Source of the DNA: Fibrobacter sp.
GTDB lineage: Bacteria; Fibrobacterota; Fibrobacteria; Fibrobacterales; Fibrobacteraceae
DNA length: 64,000 bases
Assembly (NCBI GenBank): GCA_024398995.1
Contig: JAKSIE010000003.1
Location: 43,774 to 107,773 of the forward strand
Direction of reading: 5' to 3'
A model generated the notes under the pieces. It was not told where the DNA came from and searched no databases. It saw nothing but the letters and a program-made list of their open reading frames with translations. Shown here in pieces: positions 62,010 to 64,000 of this stretch (within the stretch, counting starts at the first letter, position 1; every line of letters starts with the position of its first letter). The position numbers and the translations under genes are program-made.

Positions 62010-63440
62010 TTAGTCTTCTTCTTTATTCCAGAAATCGGTATCCTGTTTTACACCACATTCCTTGGCGATGTAGACCGGTTCCTTGCCTGCATTTCTCTGG
62101 TCCGTGTAATTCTTAAGGGCCTTGAAAGCGATGGGGGAGAGAATCAAGATACAGGGAATGTTTACCACAACCATCAAGGCCTGGCACAAGTCGGCAGAAT
62201 CCCAGGCGAAACCTGCACTGGAAATGGCGCCCACAAAAACAATGATTGTTGCGATGATTCTGAAAACGGTCATGACTGTTTTACCCGGACGCTTGGCCAT
62301 AATAAAGCGGAGGCAGCCTTCGGTGTAGTAGTAGTTTCCGATCAAGGTGGTGAATCCGAAAAGACCAATGGAAATGGTAATGAAAATAGGACCGATGCCA
62401 CCAAGGACGCTGCGGAGGGATTCCTGAACGTAAGGAATACCGGAAAGATCTCCGTTGGGGGATACGCTGGTGGAAAGACACATAAGTGCTGTGGCGGTGC
62501 AAATGACCAAGGTGTCAATAAAGACAGAGAAGGATTGGACCAGGCCTTGCTTTACGGGGTGGCTAACGCTGGCGCTGGCGGCGGCGTTGGGTGCGGAACC
62601 CATACCTGCTTCGTTAGAGTACAAACCGCGCTTAATACCATACATAATGCAGCTTCCGGCGAAACCACCTGCTCCAGCTTCAAAGGAAAAGGCGTCCTTG
62701 AAAATCAAGGCGAACATAGAAGGAATGTTGGTGAAGTTGTAGAGAATAACACCGATGGCGACCAACACGTAGATGACGCCCATGATGGGAACCAAGTAGC
62801 TTGTGATTTTGGTGAGTCGTTTTGCTCCACCAAAAACGCAGGCAGCGAACAATATGGCGAGAAGAATGCCTACGATTGCCGGGGTTGTTCCTTCGCTGTA
62901 GAAACTATAGCTGGAAAGAGAGGTTTGAATGTTGTAGGAGGCCAGAAGGTTGTATCCGATGACGTAGGTCAGTAAAACGAATACGGAGAAGATAATGCCC
63001 AACCAACGGCATTTCAGTGCTGTCTGGATGTAGTAGGAAGGACCACCGTAAGAATGACCGGTAACCAAGTCTTCACGCTTGTAGATCTGAGCAAGTGTCG
63101 ATTCAACGAAGGCTGAAGATGCTCCAAAAATAGCGATAAGCCACATCCAGAAAACAGCTCCGGGACCACCCAAGCAAATTGCAGAGGAAACGCCCACAAT
63201 GTTGCCGGTACCTACACGAGAGGCGGTAGAGACCATTAAAGCTCCGAAGGAGGAAATGCCGCTGCCCTCCATGGGCTTTTCCTTGGTAACGCGAATGGTT
63301 TCCTTGAAAAGGCGTATCTGGGGGAACTTCATTCGGATGGAGAAGTACAGACCCGCTGCCACTAAGAATAGAGGCACGATAAAGGGCTGGTACAGAAAAT
63401 TGCTGATATTGGAAATTACGGAATGAATAGATTCGATCAT
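62010..63440 (-). CDS. Alanine/glycine:cation symporter, AGCS family
   Basis: Sodium-coupled transporter of 476 residues with about 10-11 membrane segments, starting MIESIHSVISNISNFLYQPF. Family stretches are SALMVSTASRVGTGNIVGVS-like (FGALMVSTASRVGTGNIVGV), and MYGIKRGLYSNEAGMGSAPN with conserved Asn and Gly residues at the substrate site. Members import alanine or glycine with sodium. It is first of the minus-strand transcript with the unknown gene and topB, and it is divergent from the leucine leader at 63522. Confidence 0.93.
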   Translation of the reverse strand: MIESIHSVISNISNFLYQPFIVPLFLVAAGLYFSIRMKFPQIRLFKETIRVTKEKPMEGSGISSFGALMVSTASRVGTGNIVGVSSAICLGGPGAVFWMWLIAIFGASSAFVESTLAQIYKREDLVTGHSYGGPSYYIQTALKCRWLGIIFSVFVLLTYVIGYNLLASYNIQTSLSSYSFYSEGTTPAIVGILLAILFAACVFGGAKRLTKITSYLVPIMGVIYVLVAIGVILYNFTNIPSMFALIFKDAFSFEAGAGGFAGSCIMYGIKRGLYSNEAGMGSAPNAAASASVSHPVKQGLVQSFSVFIDTLVICTATALMCLSTSVSPNGDLSGIPYVQESLRSVLGGIGPIFITISIGLFGFTTLIGNYYYTEGCLRFIMAKRPGKTVMTVFRIIATIIVFVGAISSAGFAWDSADLCQALMVVVNIPCILILSPIAFKALKNYTDQRNAGKEPVYIAKECGVKQDTDFWNKEED

Positions 63441-63485
63441 GAATTTAAAGATAATAAATGAATTTTGCTGGCTTGAAAATCCATC

Positions 63486-63514
63486 TTGCCAATTCGAAAG
63501 ATTGTTTGTATATT
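63486..63514 (+). promoter_or_regulatory. Promoter of the leucine leader / leuA transcript
   Basis: TTGCCA (63486-63491), 17-bp spacer, TATATT (63509-63514). The expected transcription start (about 63520-63522) is at or just before the leader ATG, so the leader peptide is nearly leaderless. Confidence 0.65.
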
Positions 63515-63521
63515 CCTAAAC

Positions 63522-63590
63522 ATGAAAAAGATTCTAGACCTTCGACTTCTACTTTGCATCGCTCTTCGTGATACTGAGGCGAGGTTCTAG
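63522..63590 (+). CDS. leuL: Leucine leader peptide of an attenuator
   Basis: A 22-residue ORF: MKKILDLRLLLCIALRDTE followed by ARF and a TAG stop. Six Leu in the first 15 residues, with three consecutive (LLL, codons CTT CTA CTT); two of the six are CTA. It lies between a promoter and a terminator hairpin and 143 bp before a 2-isopropylmalate-synthase-type gene. GCATCG within the leader (63556-63561) pairs with CGATGC in the terminator (63643-63648). Ribosome stalling at Leu codons would favour an antiterminator. No start other than ATG 63522 fits. The name follows its analogy to leuL of other bacteria. Confidence 0.8.
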   Translation: MKKILDLRLLLCIALRDTEARF

Positions 63591-63627
63591 GCTATTATCT
63601 ACGCTACAAAGATTTTAACCAATAAAA

Positions 63628-63661
63628 GGCCCGCTTCCACAACGATGCGGGTTCTTTTTTT
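63628..63661 (+). terminator. Attenuator terminator before leuA
   Basis: CCCGC (63630-63634), 12-base loop, GCGGG (63647-63651), then TTCTTTTTTT. The loop and right arm include CGATGC, which is complementary to GCATCG in the leader ORF, so two structures exclude each other. Confidence 0.85.
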
Positions 63662-63732
63662 ATGGTCAATTTTTTTATCTTTGATGCGTAAAATTAAGGC
63701 TTGCGGCGTGTGGATGCCGGCAGGAGATAAAA

Positions 63733-64000
63733 ATGAACTGTATGATGGATTGTGCCGACCAGGCAAGAAAACCGTTCTTTTATGACGTCACTCTGCGTGA
63801 CGGAAACCAGGCTTTGCCCAAGCCCTGGAACAATGCCCAGAAGAAGGATGTGTACCTCCAGTTGTTGAAGCTGGGTGTGCAGGGTGCCGAAGTGGGTTTC
63901 CCCGCTTCTTCTGAAATGGATTTTGAATCTGTAAAGGAACTGGCCCAGCTTACTGCCGAAATGGCTGCCGCAGGCGACGAAGTTGCCCAGAAGGTGGTGG
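63733..64000 (+). CDS. leuA: 2-isopropylmalate synthase-type enzyme (LeuA family), 5' part
   Basis: The ORF begins at ATG 63733 after CAGGAG and runs off the right edge; 89 residues are visible. [16 protein letters not shown] shows the metal-binding LRDGNQA motif of LeuA/homocitrate synthase-family enzymes, and [14 protein letters not shown] follows. The longer-form LeuA2 type has a similar LRDGNQAL. It likely joins acetyl-CoA and 2-oxoisovalerate, the first step in leucine synthesis; citramalate or homocitrate synthase remain possible from this fragment, but the Leu-rich leader supports leucine. Confidence 0.85.
   Translation, partial: MNCMMDCADQARKPFFYDVTLRDGNQALPKPWNNAQKKDVYLQLLKLGVQGAEVGFPASSEMDFESVKELAQLTAEMAAAGDEVAQKVV

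Noticed and set aside
61752..62975. Plus-strand frame over the AGCS transporter
   Set aside because: Shadow of the transporter gene, which has clear family motifs.

Overview
The window looks like a chromosomal segment of a Fibrobacter-type bacterium (phylum Fibrobacterota). No taxonomic search was possible. The inference rests on poly-serine linkers and serine/glutamate repeats in secreted lipoproteins, a glucuronoyl esterase for plant cell wall attack carrying those linkers, a Gram-negative envelope (OmpA with thrombospondin type-3 repeats, Wzx/Wzy/Wzc-type polysaccharide genes), and very large pilin-like proteins. No tRNA, rRNA, CRISPR array or transposase was seen.

Layout. (1) 1-7621, minus strand: a complex I operon (nuoA, a fused nuoB-nuoC, nuoD, nuoH, nuoI, nuoJ running off the left edge) lies directly downstream of a Rel/SpoT-family (p)ppGpp gene and an unknown gene. 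No nuoE, nuoF or nuoG is present between nuoD and nuoH. (2) 7631-10994: a CE15 glucuronoyl esterase lipoprotein, thrH and hslO. (3) 11254-32312, plus strand: two head-to-tail versions of a minor pseudopilin operon in the order GspH/FimT, GspI/PilV, GspJ/PilW, GspK/PilX. The last gene in each set encodes a giant protein of about 2060 or 2346 residues. Set 1 also has a pilin-like gene. Between the sets are two tandem acidic Ser/Glu-repeat lipoproteins. (4) 32467-37224: a DUF4160/DUF2442 pair with a stop codon inside DUF4160, a DJ-1 family gene, a repeat-rich spacer, a lone sufB and a sodium-coupled symporter. (5) 37340-58010: an OmpA-like protein and a long surface polysaccharide locus. The locus has an EpsN/PglE-like aminotransferase, a PglC-like phosphoglycosyltransferase, several glycosyltransferases, a Wzy-like polymerase, pyruvyl transferase, Wzx flippase, an FrhB-like ferredoxin protein, a nucleotidyltransferase-like protein, a Wzc-type tyrosine kinase and a PglF/CapD-like dehydratase. 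The part from about 42140 to 48400 is visibly more A+T-rich than its neighbours and is probably imported. (6) 58129-64000: a small membrane peptide, topB with an unknown gene and an AGCS symporter upstream, and at the right edge a leucine-rich leader peptide with an attenuator-like terminator before a leuA-family gene.

How the parts may work together: the pseudopilin sets resemble the GspHIJK tip complex of type II secretion or type IV pili. Both giant GspK/PilX-like proteins lack the Glu5 found in the other prepilins, as expected for a tip subunit, and would display a very large extracellular region. I infer that these are two alternative tip-adhesin modules, possibly for binding plant material. 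The polysaccharide locus has the genes expected for starting a glycan on a bacillosamine-type sugar and then extending, exporting and polymerising it.

Three regulatory or repeat signals stand out. The first is a leucine attenuator (63486-63661). The second is a family of short palindromes of the GTCATCC... type, found between genes and also inside open reading frames (topB three times, one glycosyltransferase once). The third is a set of three 36-bp inverted repeats with an invariant 18-bp spacer upstream of the DJ-1 gene.
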